Assembly: GCF_014203365.1 (NCBI RefSeq)
Contig: NZ_JACHIS010000001.1
Location: forward strand, 3,100,001-3,164,000
DNA from: Actinoalloteichus hymeniacidonis
GTDB taxonomy: Bacteria; Actinomycetota; Actinomycetes; Mycobacteriales; Pseudonocardiaceae
DNA: 64,000 nucleotides
Direction of reading: 5' to 3'
The notes under the pieces were generated by a model. The model ran no database searches. It was not told the origin of the DNA and saw only the letters and a program-made list of their open reading frames with translations. How positions within the stretch are numbered: the first letter of the stretch is position 1; the number at the start of each line of letters is the position of its first letter. Below are positions 47,201 to 56,402 of this stretch, piece after piece. The translations under genes were made by a program, and so were the position numbers.

Positions 47201-50200
47201 CCGATCACCAGATCAAATTCAGAGGCCATCGCATCGAACTGGGAGAGATCGAGGCCGCCGCCGTCGAACGAGCCGACATCGCCTCCTGCGTTGCGCTGGT
47301 CACCGGGCAACCTCGGCGGCTAGCCCTGGTGGCGGCGCGCCAGCGGGACCACGCACCGTCGGAGGCCGAGCTTCACGACACCCTGAGCCGAGCCCTGCCC
47401 CCGTACATGGTCCCCAGTCAGGTGGTGATCGTCGACGAGCTTCCGCTGACCCGTAATGGAAAGCCCGACCGACGACGAGCCGCCGAGCTGGCCACCATGG
47501 CAACAGCACCGACCGACTCGCGGCACGAACCACCGACGGGGTGGGCGGAGGTGGTGCTCGCACAGGCATGGACCGAGGTTCTCGGCGTGGCCGACATCGG
47601 ACGCGACGACGATTTCTTCGTTCTCGGCGGTGACTCGCTGCTGGCGACGCGCGTGATCGTCGCCTTACGCCGCCGTGGAGTGGGCGGCGCGCGGGTCGGC
47701 AGATTGTTCGCCGAGCCTCGCCTGGCGGATTTCGCCACGACCCTCTCCCGGACCGAGTCTCGAGAGCAGGGGATACGCCACGGCGACCTCGCACGCAGAC
47801 ACGAGCCCTTTCCCGCCACGGACGTGCAACGCGCCTTCTGGATCGGCCGGGACGACCGGTTGCCGCTCGGCGGGGTCGGCACGTACCACTACAGCGAGTT
47901 CGACGACGTCGACGTCGATCTCGAACGGATGCAGCGCGCTTGGCGTGTCTTGGTCGGTCGGCACGAGATGCTGCGCGCGGTCTTCGACGAGGACGGGCGG
48001 CAACGCATTCTCGCCGAGGTGCCCGACTTCACCATCCCGGTCACCGAGGTGACGGACCCCCACGCCGCCGAGCCGGTGTTGGCTCGGCTACGAGCGGAAT
48101 CGTCCCATCGCAGGCTGGATGTGACCCGCTGGCCGTTGTTCGACCTCCGCGCCGTGCGCTACCCGAAGGACGGTCGGATGCGGACCCGGCTCGCGATCGG
48201 ACTGGACTACCTGGTGCTCGATGGGGCGTCGATCATCCTGCTCTACGGCGAACTCGACCGGCTCTACGCGTCTCCCGACACCCCACTGCCGCCTATCGAG
48301 GTTTCCTTTCGGGACTACGTGCTCCAGGTGGTTCCGGAGAAGAAGGTGGTCGAGCGGGCCCAGGAGTACTGGCTGCGAAGACTCGACGAACTCCCGCCCG
48401 CCCCCGCGCTGCCGCTGGCGGCGGATCCCGCCACGATCGACCGGCCATGGTTCACCCGTCGGAGCCGTCCCCTGCCTGCCGCGCGATGGTCGGCCCTGCG
48501 GGAGAAGGCGCGCAGCCACGGGTTGACGCCCTCCTCGGTACTGCTGGCCTGCTACGTCGAGGTCCTCGCTGCCTGGAGTGAAACTCCGGGTGTCACCGTG
48601 AACCTGACCCTGTTCAACCGGCTGCCGGTCCACCCGCACATCGATCGTGTTGTCGGGGACTTCACCTCCGTGTCCTTGATCGGCCATCGTCCCCGGCCGA
48701 ACGAGACCTGGGCGGAGACCGCCCATCGGGTGCAGCGCGTGATGAGCGAAGACCTCGACCATCGTGAGGCATCGGCTATCTGGCTGCTCCAGGAACTGGC
48801 CAGGCGCACCGGCACCGTCGACGCGGCCATGCCGGTGGTGTTCAGCAGCTCGGTCGGGGTCGGCGACCGGGACGTCAAGGACCTCTCCGACGCCTTCCCG
48901 GCCAAGCTGTGGGGCATCTCGCAGACACCGCAGGTGCTGCTGGACAACCAGATCACCGAGGCCGACGGTGGGGTGCTGGTCAGTTGGGACGCCGTCGAGG
49001 AACTGTTCCGCGATGGTGTCTTGGACGCCATGTTCGAGTCGTACGTCCGCATGCTGGATTGGCTCGTCGATCACGACTGGACCGGCTCGCCCCCCATCGT
49101 GCCTGCGAGTGAAACGGACCGGGGCGGCTCCGTTCCCGCCGCCTCGCGGGGTGCCGAGGCCGATGGCCTCATGCACGAGGATCTCCTGCGTCGATGCGGC
49201 GAGGATCCCGAGCGTGTCGCTCTGTTGTGGCCGACCGGCTCGATGACCTACGGCCGGTTGCTCGAACGGGTAGGTCGGGTCGCAGCCGGGTTGGTCGATC
49301 GAGGTGTTCGTCCAGGTGACACCGTCGGCATCGCACTCGGCGCGGGACCGGAACAGGTTGTCGCCGCCATCGCGACCTTGTACGCGGGCGCTGTCTACCT
49401 GGCTGTCGATCCGAGCAGAGCTTCGAGAGAGCAGACCCGGTGGTATCACGAGGCCGATGTCGTTCTCGTGATCGCGACGGAGGCGGCCCGCCCCGGCCGA
49501 GACGATGGCATACCCCAGATCGGTATGTCGGCACTCGAAAGCCAGTCTGCGTTGCCCACCGCGGTGCCGCGAGATCGCACGGATACCGCCTATCACGTCG
49601 TCTCGTCGTCACCAGACGGCGAACCGAGTCTGCTCTCCGTCAGTCATCTGACCGCGGGCAGCACCATCCGCGATCTGCGGACGCGCTTCGCCATCGACCA
49701 GGACGATCGTGTCCTCGCCGTCGCAGGCCTGGAAACCGATCTCTCGGTCTTCGACGTCTTCGGTCTGCTCGGTGCGGGCGGGGCACTCATCGTGCCCGAC
49801 GATCAGGAACGAAATGACCCGGCCGCGTTGGCCCGCCTCGCAGGCCGACATCGCGCGACCGTGTGGAACGGGACCCCATCGCAGCTCGATCTGTTACTGG
49901 CCGAGATCGAGTCGGGCACCGCCGAACCGACGTCGTTGAGACAACTCCGGTTGGCGGTGGTCTCGCAGGAACGGGTGAGTCGTGACCTGCCACACCGACT
50001 GCGGCGGCAGGCCGACCCACACCTGCGGTTCGTGGCGCTCGGAGCCGGTGCGTTCGGATTGCTCGCCCGTGTAGCGGAGTTCGACGCGGCAACGGAGAGC
50101 CAGAGCTCGGTCTCCGATGGCGCGCCGCTGGCCGGGCGCAGGCTCCGCGTGGTCGACGCCGATGGCCGTGATCGCCCCGACTGGGTCGTCGGGGAACTCT

Positions 50201-50928
50201 GGACCGGCGGGCTCATCGCCTGCGCGGGCGACCGGCAGGCAGCGTCGACGAGCACGGACCTGTTCGTCGATGTGGATGGACGACGATGGCACCGCACGGG
50301 AACCCGAGCGCGTCACCTGCCGGATGGCGGTCTTGAGTTCCTCGGTGACGCGTCGCGCAGGGTCGACGTCGGAGGGCGCGGCGTCGAGCTGGACGAAGTC
50401 GAGGCTGCGGCGGAATCGCATCCACAGATCGTGCGCGCGGTGGTCGCCAATCCCGCAGCTCAGAGCGACGGCAGGCCGCAGCTCATCGCACTGATTCGCG
50501 GCCCGCGGCCGGACGACCTCGGCCGTCACCTAGCCGATCGGCTCCCTCCTCATGCGACGCCCACCAGGATCACCTACGTCGACGCCTTGCCCCTCACCTC
50601 GGCGGGCACCGTCGACCACGACGCGCTGTCGGACATCGTCTCCGCCGACGACGGACTCGCCGGTCTGCCGGCCGGAGAGATCGAAACCCGCATCGCCGAG
50701 ATCTGGTCAGAGATCCTGGGCGCCGGCGTCACGGACCGGTACATCAGCTTCTTCAGCGCGGGCGGGGACAGCCTGTCGGCGTTGCGCCTGGTCGCAGCGG
50801 TCAGCACGGCCTTCGGCGTGGACCTCTCGGTCCGAGCATTCCTCACCGCCTCCACCCTCTCCGACCTGACGCTGCAGGTCGAGAGCGCGGGCGGAACCTC
50901 TGTCCCGGAAGAAAGCGGAGTCATATGA
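44293..50928 (+). CDS. NRPS 1: aryl carrier-Cy-A-PCP-Cy-A(degenerate)-PCP
   Basis: 2211 residues, GTG start with GAAGGAGG 12 nt upstream. Order: aryl carrier (Ser45 in LGLDSLG); cyclisation domain Cy1 with DMVAADAAS; adenylation A1 (FTSGSTGSPKG, TGDRARYR, NGKPDR); carrier Ser1115; Cy2 with DYLVLDGAS; a second A region from about residue 1620 whose P-loop is VVSSSPDGEPS and whose final motif is PLTSAGTVD, lacking the catalytic lysine; carrier Ser2160 in GGDSL. A1 pocket residues read about D-M-Y-N-L-G-L-I-H-K, near but not equal to the Cys code. Role: salicylate plus two heterocyclised residues. The second carrier must be charged by another A domain, as in Yersinia HMWP2. Confidence 0.94.
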   Translation: MTQSSRSAQASLTEADVRVSASTTIGVPAADIGLDVDLFELGLDSLGLIRLTADWRRRGLKVSFEDLAETATLRDWLRILTAAAAKNTDTASGTSAARKSSTPAEDRHVAADAFPLGAMQHAYWIGRQDGQPLGGVGAHFYAEMDGAGVDPQRLGRAVAALRRRHEMLRIAVQDDGWQRVLPPDDGDPVVIHDLTAASPHEVSTALARLRHRYTHRRMDVENGEVLEVALTLLPDGATRLHIDLDMVAADAASMRVLLGDLRTLYAEPEAPLPQLHDSYQDYLRRSQGDRAADRAESRDWWQGRLDTLGAAPDLPTVVDPLSRESSSPRYHRTIRLHHQLTSERTRLLLHRARRHGLTPTAVLATAFAETVGAWSAEPRFLLNLPLFHRDLSTPEVELLVGDFSSSILLDVDLTGERFFVDVAHDITARLRSAIAHGSYPGVEVLRDLSRVAGGTPVLAPVVYTSALGLGEVYDRAVRDTFGEPVWIISQGPQVWLDAQVTEFDGGILLNWDVREDLFEPGVPAAAFAAYRDLVEKLLDDEQAWWRSTAPQLPAEQLRVRQQVNATDAPLVGDRLHEGFHRAADRHPEHIALVAAGETVTYGELARRAGQVTALLASRGVRPGDSVAVSLGRGVGQVAAVLGVLGAGATYVPIGVEQPVERAHRVAEAARVVAVLTELDDIGRHGGTAETAIPLVLQADATGLDPVPPILDQPVDSIAYVIFTSGSTGSPKGVEVSHGAAMNTIAALNARFDVRQNDRGLALAELDFDMSVYDLFAPLSAGASVVLIDEDARRDATYWIRLVQELGVTLINCVPALLDMLLTAAEADPDGLGDSLRLVLLGGDWVGLDQPGRLRALRPEARFVALGGMTEAAIHSTIMEVADVDPAWTSIPWGVPLPNVRARVADHRGRDCPDWVPGELWISGAGLAAGYRGDPERTEQKFVEHEGRRWYRTGDRARYRADGLLEFLGRTDHQIKFRGHRIELGEIEAAAVERADIASCVALVTGQPRRLALVAARQRDHAPSEAELHDTLSRALPPYMVPSQVVIVDELPLTRNGKPDRRRAAELATMATAPTDSRHEPPTGWAEVVLAQAWTEVLGVADIGRDDDFFVLGGDSLLATRVIVALRRRGVGGARVGRLFAEPRLADFATTLSRTESREQGIRHGDLARRHEPFPATDVQRAFWIGRDDRLPLGGVGTYHYSEFDDVDVDLERMQRAWRVLVGRHEMLRAVFDEDGRQRILAEVPDFTIPVTEVTDPHAAEPVLARLRAESSHRRLDVTRWPLFDLRAVRYPKDGRMRTRLAIGLDYLVLDGASIILLYGELDRLYASPDTPLPPIEVSFRDYVLQVVPEKKVVERAQEYWLRRLDELPPAPALPLAADPATIDRPWFTRRSRPLPAARWSALREKARSHGLTPSSVLLACYVEVLAAWSETPGVTVNLTLFNRLPVHPHIDRVVGDFTSVSLIGHRPRPNETWAETAHRVQRVMSEDLDHREASAIWLLQELARRTGTVDAAMPVVFSSSVGVGDRDVKDLSDAFPAKLWGISQTPQVLLDNQITEADGGVLVSWDAVEELFRDGVLDAMFESYVRMLDWLVDHDWTGSPPIVPASETDRGGSVPAASRGAEADGLMHEDLLRRCGEDPERVALLWPTGSMTYGRLLERVGRVAAGLVDRGVRPGDTVGIALGAGPEQVVAAIATLYAGAVYLAVDPSRASREQTRWYHEADVVLVIATEAARPGRDDGIPQIGMSALESQSALPTAVPRDRTDTAYHVVSSSPDGEPSLLSVSHLTAGSTIRDLRTRFAIDQDDRVLAVAGLETDLSVFDVFGLLGAGGALIVPDDQERNDPAALARLAGRHRATVWNGTPSQLDLLLAEIESGTAEPTSLRQLRLAVVSQERVSRDLPHRLRRQADPHLRFVALGAGAFGLLARVAEFDAATESQSSVSDGAPLAGRRLRVVDADGRDRPDWVVGELWTGGLIACAGDRQAASTSTDLFVDVDGRRWHRTGTRARHLPDGGLEFLGDASRRVDVGGRGVELDEVEAAAESHPQIVRAVVANPAAQSDGRPQLIALIRGPRPDDLGRHLADRLPPHATPTRITYVDALPLTSAGTVDHDALSDIVSADDGLAGLPAGEIETRIAEIWSEILGAGVTDRYISFFSAGGDSLSALRLVAAVSTAFGVDLSVRAFLTASTLSDLTLQVESAGGTSVPEESGVI

Positions 50929-53900
50929 ACGTCCGTCAGATCGTGGCGACTCTGGAGAAGGAAGGCATCCGACTTTGGGAGGAGGACGGGGCGCTTCGAT
51001 TCCGCGCCCCGCAGGGCACGCTGACCGAGGAACGGCGGGCCCTGTTGCGGACCAACCGTGACGCGGTGCTGGCCCACCTGATCGACCGACGGGAAGCGAC
51101 CCAGCTGGTTCCGGACTTGGCCGCCGGGAACGAACCTTTCCCGCTGACCGATATCCAAGCGGCCTACCTCGTGGGACGAGGCAGCGCCTACGGTTACGGC
51201 GGCGTGGCCTGCCACGTCTACGTCGAGCTCTCCTATCCGGCCGACACGGACCCCGACCGAGTGAACTCGGCCTGGTGGGAGGTGGTGCGTAGACACGACA
51301 TGCTCCGGGCGGTCGTGCACCCTGATGGTTTCCAAGAGGTGCTGTCGGAGATGGCGGAGCCTCCGGTGCCGACCGCCGACCTGCGCGGTTCGACGGCCGC
51401 CGAGGTGGACCGGGGCATCGCCCGGATTCGGAGTGAACTCGCCGCCCGAGTACCTCGTACGGACCGACCGCCGTTGTTCGTGCTGCGAATGACCCGCTCG
51501 GACGACGAACTCGTCCTGCACCTGTCGATCGATCAGCTCATCGTCGACTACGCCAGCCTGATGATCGTCCTCGCCGAGATGGAGGACGTCTACCACGGCC
51601 GCCCGCTCGCTCCGCTGACAATCGGATTCCGCGACTACGTGCTGGCCCGGCGCAAGCAGACGCTCACCGGCGATTACGACCGACATCGCGACTACTGGCT
51701 GCGGCGACTCGCCGAGCTGCCCGGCCCTCCCGACCTGCCGGTCGCCACCGACCCCGACGGGGCACGCAGCTTCCGCCGGTATGAGGTCGTGCTGGGGGAG
51801 CACCAACGGAAGGCCTTCGAAGCCAATGCCACGGCGAACGGAACCACTGCATCCGCGGCGGCGCTGACCGCCTACGCCGAGGTCGTCGGCCGGTGGAGCC
51901 GCAATCCCGAGTTCATGCTCAACGTTCCCACCTTCACTCGCCTGCCACTGCACACCGAGGTCGACCAACTGGTCGGCGATTTCACCGACGTGGAACTGCT
52001 CGCCGTGGATCTGCGACCGAGGCAGACCTTCGCCGAACGCTCCAGAACGCTGGGCGCGAACCTACTGGAGGACCTGTCGCATTCGCTGTTCACCGGGAGC
52101 CGGGTCCTCGCGGAACTGAACCGCGCACGCGGTGCCGACACGGTACTGATGCCGGTGGTGTTCACCAGCACCCTCGGTTCCGCTACGACCCGGCAGCCAA
52201 CGGGTCGAATCCGGCACGCACGGACGCAGACACCACAGGTCTGGCTCGACTGCCAGGTGATGGACCGCGCTGGTGAACTGGCACTGAGCTGGGACGTGCG
52301 CGAGGGGGTGCTCGCGGAGAACACCGCCGCGCATCTCTTCGACGCCTTCGTCGAGTTGATATCCACCCTGGCCGCCGATGACACCGCGTGGCGCACACCC
52401 GCCGCGATCGAACTTCCAGCCCAGACGCGTGCCGTTCGCGAACAGCCCCCCGTCGCCGTCGTGCCTCCACCGAGGGCGTTGTTGCAGGACGCCGTGCTGG
52501 CTACGGCTGCTCGACTGCCGGACGAGATCGCCGTGGTCGATCGAGGGCGCCGGATGACCTATCGGGAGCTGATCCGACAGGCGACGGGCGTGGCCAGGAC
52601 ACTCGCGGCCGCAGGCGTCGAACCGGGCGACCTCGTCGTGATCACCATGGAAAAGGGCTGGGAACAGGTCGCCGGGGTCCTCGGGACGCTGCTCGCGGGC
52701 GCCGCCTACCTGCCGGTGGACACCACACAGCCGCAGCGGCGTCGCGAGGCGATCCTGAACGACGCCAAGGCGAAGGCGGTCCTTACCCAGTCCTGGTTGA
52801 TGGGTGACTGTGCCTGGCCAGAGCACGTCACGTCCCTTCCCGTGGACGGCATTCCCGCGACGGACGGCCCGCCGCCCGAGATCCACGTGGATGTCGACGC
52901 ACTGGCATACGTGATCTACACGTCGGGTTCGACGGGAGCTCCCAAGGGCGTGATGATCAGCCATGCGGCTGCGGTGAACACCGTGGCGGACATCAACCGG
53001 CGGTTCGACGTCCAGGAGGGTGACCGGGTATTCGCGTTGGCGCAACTCGGTTTCGATCTGTCCGTCTACGACGTGTTCGGTCCGCTGTCGGTGGGCGCGA
53101 CGATCGTGTTGCCCGATCCAGCGCGACGTGGGGATCCCTCCAGTTGGGTCGAGATCCTGCGCACGGACGGCGTCACGATCTGGAACTCGGTGCCGGGGCA
53201 GTTGCAGATGGTGACCGACTATCTCCGAACGGACGATCCGCCACTGCCGTCGTTGCGACTGGCCATGTTGTCGGGCGATTGGATTCCCCTGACCTTGCCG
53301 GAGGCGATATGGAGATGGGCGCCCGATCTGAAGATCCACAGTCTCGGGGGTGCCACGGAGGCATCCATCTGGTCGATCCATCATCCCGTCGACCGAGTCG
53401 ACCCCGCCTGGCGCAGCGTGCCCTACGGCAAGCCACTGTCCAACCAAGGCTTTCATGTCCTCGATCACGCGATGCGGCCGTGCCCCGACTTCGTCGTCGG
53501 TGAGCTCTACATCAGCGGCGTCGGACTGGCGAAGGGCTATCTGGGCGATGCGCAGCGCACCGAGTCCCGCTTCATACCCCATCCCGACACCGGAGAACGG
53601 CTCTACCGGACCGGTGACCTCGGGCGGTTCCACCCGGACGGCGTGATCGAGTTCCTCGGGCGCGAGGACCAGCAGGTCAAGATCCGGGGCTATCGGATCG
53701 AACTCGGCGAGGTCCAGGCGGCACTGGACTCCTTGCCCTCGGTCGGCTCCAGTGCCGTGGTCGTCGCAGGAGGTCGGGGCGACGCGGGCACCACCTCACC
53801 CCGGGTGCTGACCGCCTTCGTCGAGCCCGCGCACCGTGCGACGCCCCTGCCGATCCCGGATGGGCTGCCCGCTGTGTTGGCCGAGGCTATGGACGGCGCG

Positions 53901-56402
53901 GTACAGGAAGTGGATCTGACCGCGCTGACGTCGTTCCGCACGGCGATGGGCGAGGCCGCACTGTCCTCGATCGCCGACGCACTGACCGCGGCCTTCGTCG
54001 GGGATGCGACTCGAACCGCCGAGCAGGTCTGTTCGATGCTCGATGTCGCCCCCGCCCAGCACAGACTGGTTCGACGTTGGCTGCGTGGTCTCGTCGGAGC
54101 AGGCAGGTTGAGTCGGGACGCGGCGGGCGCCTATCACGACCTGGTGGTCCACGGACCGCAGCACACCGCACAAGCCTGGTCGCAGGCCGCCGAACTCGAG
54201 AAGTCCGCAGGATGGAGCGCGGAACTCTTCGCCGCAGTCCGGCACTGCGCCGAGGATCTACCTCGGCTGATCAGCGGGCGGACAGACCCGATGAGCCTGA
54301 TGTCGGCCGCCGCCGGTCCCGACGCGCTGACCGCGGCGTACACGGGAAACACCGCAGCAAGAACCCTGCACGAGGTTCTGACGGCCTTCGTCGCCGAGAT
54401 CGCCGGCAACCACCGGGCCGACGGACCGCTGCGCATCATGGAGGTCGGTCTGCGTGGTGGTGGCGCCGCCGCGCGCCTGGTGCCCGCACTCGCCGGGCAG
54501 GACCTCGAATACCTGGCCACGGACGTCTCGGCGCACAACCGGGCGGCGGCTGCCGAGCTGCACTCCGAGGACGCCAGGGTGCGTTGCGCGGCCTTCGACC
54601 CTGCCACAGACCCTCGTGCTCAAGGGTTTCCACCGAACTCCGTGGACGTGCTCGTCTGTATCGGGGTGCTCGACAATCTTCCCGATGTCGGTGCTGCGTT
54701 GGCCAATCTACGTGCGCTCGTAACACCTGGCGGCTGGTTGGTGCTCATGCAGAACATCGACGACGACGATCACGCGTTGCGTGTCTCGACCGAGCTGCTC
54801 CCCGAACACGCGGGCCCCTTCTCCGACGTGCGTGCGGCGGAGGAACAGTCCTTCCTGCGCGCCGCGCAATGGACCGAACTGCTCGGTGCCCAGGGTGACC
54901 GGGTGATCGCCGAGCTTCCCGCCTCAGCGACCACGGCGGCGGTCTTCGGACAGCGGCTCTTCGTGGTGCAGCCCAAGCCCGACCGGGAACCCGTCTCCGT
55001 GGTCGAGCTGACTCGGCGAGCGGAGGAGCTGCTTCCCGAGTACTCGGTTCCCAGCCGATGGGAGGTGCTGGACGCCCTGCCACTGACGGTGAACGGAAAA
55101 CTCGACCGGACCCGACTGGAGAACTGGGCCGAAGCCTCGGACCAGCAGTCCGCCGTCGCCGAATCCGCCGCGCCGCAGGACGAACTGGAGCGTGCACTCG
55201 CCGCGCTGTGGGCCGAACTACTGGAACGTGATCAGGTGGGTCGCGATGACGACCTGTTCGCCCTGGGCGGGGACTCGCTGCTGGTGGCCCGGATCGTCGG
55301 GCGCCTTCGGGATGGCGTGACCACCGAGGACGGCCGGGAGACCCTGGAGTGGGACCTCGAATGGGAGGTGGTCCTTCGGCACCTGCTGCGCAGGCCGACG
55401 GTTGCGGGACTGGCCGCCTACCTGCGTGGCGTGGCAGAGGAAGGTGCGGCCGACGGGAATCGCGAGGTCTCCCCGATCGTCGTGCTGGAGGAGGGCACCG
55501 AAGCGGTCACCGTGCTGGTACACGCGGGCACCGGCATCCTCTTGCCGTACCGGCCCCTGATCACGGAGTTCCGCACACAGTCCTCCGGGCGAAACGGCCT
55601 GCTCGGATTGGAGATCCCGGAGCTGGACGACTTCCTCAACGCCGATCCGAACGGACTGATCGATCGACTCTCCGCCCGGTATGCGCAGGCGCTGCTCGAT
55701 GCCGGTCATACCCGCTTCGACATCGTCGGTTACTGCGTGGGTGGTGTCATCGCCACCGAGGTGGCGCGGGCCCTGTCGGAGGCGGGCGCCGAAGTGCGGA
55801 GTCTCACCGTCATCAGCAGTCACAGTCCGACGTTCCGCCTGGACGACGAGCTTCTGTCGGAATACTCGTTCGGTCTGATGATGGGCATCGATCTGGCGGC
55901 GGTCGGCTTTCCCGAGGATCAAGCCCGGGTCGGGGCGGCGGTCGGCGCCGTACTCGAGCAGTCGCCCGAGGCTGTGCTCGACGGTGCCATCGCCGATCTC
56001 GAAGGGGAGTACGCGGATATCGCGGCGGCGTTCACGGCCATGGAGGCGTTGCCGAGGATGCGACGGGTCGCCTTGATGTGCGAGGCACTCCCGCCAGAGC
56101 TGGCGGGCACCTATCAGCCCGAGGGCCTGCTGCGCGCGCTGCGCACCTACCAGCAGAGCACCTTCGCGCTGAGCAGGCATCACGCCGAGCCGTACGCCGG
56201 AGACATCACCTTCCTTCGGCACAACGGCTCCTACCCGTTCCCCGGCAGCGCGGAGACCATCACCGACCACTGGGCGAAGATCTGCCTCGGCGAACTGACC
56301 AGTCGGGACATCCCCGGCCAGCACTTCACCTGTATGACCGGCGACCACGTCTCGACGGTCTTCGGGCACCTGAGTGAACTCATCGAAGGAACCACATCGT
56401 GA
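50925..56402 (+). CDS. NRPS 2: docking-Cy-A(Cys)-embedded MT-like-PCP-TE
   Basis: 1825 residues, ATG overlapping the NRPS 1 stop by 4 bp. Residues 1-50 look like a TubC-type N-terminal docking domain (IRLWEEDGALRFRAPQG). Then Cy3 with DQLIVDYAS; an A domain with YTSGSTGAPKGV and pocket residues about D-L-Y-N-M-S-L-I-W-K, close to the known cysteine code; a roughly 400-residue insert (about 960-1370) before the final A motif LTVNGKLDR, containing a methyltransferase-like fold with EVGLRGGG as SAM loop; carrier Ser1451; and a thioesterase with GYCVGG, so Cys1604 replaces the usual nucleophilic Ser. Adds and cyclises a third residue and releases the product. Confidence 0.94.
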   Translation: MNVRQIVATLEKEGIRLWEEDGALRFRAPQGTLTEERRALLRTNRDAVLAHLIDRREATQLVPDLAAGNEPFPLTDIQAAYLVGRGSAYGYGGVACHVYVELSYPADTDPDRVNSAWWEVVRRHDMLRAVVHPDGFQEVLSEMAEPPVPTADLRGSTAAEVDRGIARIRSELAARVPRTDRPPLFVLRMTRSDDELVLHLSIDQLIVDYASLMIVLAEMEDVYHGRPLAPLTIGFRDYVLARRKQTLTGDYDRHRDYWLRRLAELPGPPDLPVATDPDGARSFRRYEVVLGEHQRKAFEANATANGTTASAAALTAYAEVVGRWSRNPEFMLNVPTFTRLPLHTEVDQLVGDFTDVELLAVDLRPRQTFAERSRTLGANLLEDLSHSLFTGSRVLAELNRARGADTVLMPVVFTSTLGSATTRQPTGRIRHARTQTPQVWLDCQVMDRAGELALSWDVREGVLAENTAAHLFDAFVELISTLAADDTAWRTPAAIELPAQTRAVREQPPVAVVPPPRALLQDAVLATAARLPDEIAVVDRGRRMTYRELIRQATGVARTLAAAGVEPGDLVVITMEKGWEQVAGVLGTLLAGAAYLPVDTTQPQRRREAILNDAKAKAVLTQSWLMGDCAWPEHVTSLPVDGIPATDGPPPEIHVDVDALAYVIYTSGSTGAPKGVMISHAAAVNTVADINRRFDVQEGDRVFALAQLGFDLSVYDVFGPLSVGATIVLPDPARRGDPSSWVEILRTDGVTIWNSVPGQLQMVTDYLRTDDPPLPSLRLAMLSGDWIPLTLPEAIWRWAPDLKIHSLGGATEASIWSIHHPVDRVDPAWRSVPYGKPLSNQGFHVLDHAMRPCPDFVVGELYISGVGLAKGYLGDAQRTESRFIPHPDTGERLYRTGDLGRFHPDGVIEFLGREDQQVKIRGYRIELGEVQAALDSLPSVGSSAVVVAGGRGDAGTTSPRVLTAFVEPAHRATPLPIPDGLPAVLAEAMDGAVQEVDLTALTSFRTAMGEAALSSIADALTAAFVGDATRTAEQVCSMLDVAPAQHRLVRRWLRGLVGAGRLSRDAAGAYHDLVVHGPQHTAQAWSQAAELEKSAGWSAELFAAVRHCAEDLPRLISGRTDPMSLMSAAAGPDALTAAYTGNTAARTLHEVLTAFVAEIAGNHRADGPLRIMEVGLRGGGAAARLVPALAGQDLEYLATDVSAHNRAAAAELHSEDARVRCAAFDPATDPRAQGFPPNSVDVLVCIGVLDNLPDVGAALANLRALVTPGGWLVLMQNIDDDDHALRVSTELLPEHAGPFSDVRAAEEQSFLRAAQWTELLGAQGDRVIAELPASATTAAVFGQRLFVVQPKPDREPVSVVELTRRAEELLPEYSVPSRWEVLDALPLTVNGKLDRTRLENWAEASDQQSAVAESAAPQDELERALAALWAELLERDQVGRDDDLFALGGDSLLVARIVGRLRDGVTTEDGRETLEWDLEWEVVLRHLLRRPTVAGLAAYLRGVAEEGAADGNREVSPIVVLEEGTEAVTVLVHAGTGILLPYRPLITEFRTQSSGRNGLLGLEIPELDDFLNADPNGLIDRLSARYAQALLDAGHTRFDIVGYCVGGVIATEVARALSEAGAEVRSLTVISSHSPTFRLDDELLSEYSFGLMMGIDLAAVGFPEDQARVGAAVGAVLEQSPEAVLDGAIADLEGEYADIAAAFTAMEALPRMRRVALMCEALPPELAGTYQPEGLLRALRTYQQSTFALSRHHAEPYAGDITFLRHNGSYPFPGSAETITDHWAKICLGELTSRDIPGQHFTCMTGDHVSTVFGHLSELIEGTTS

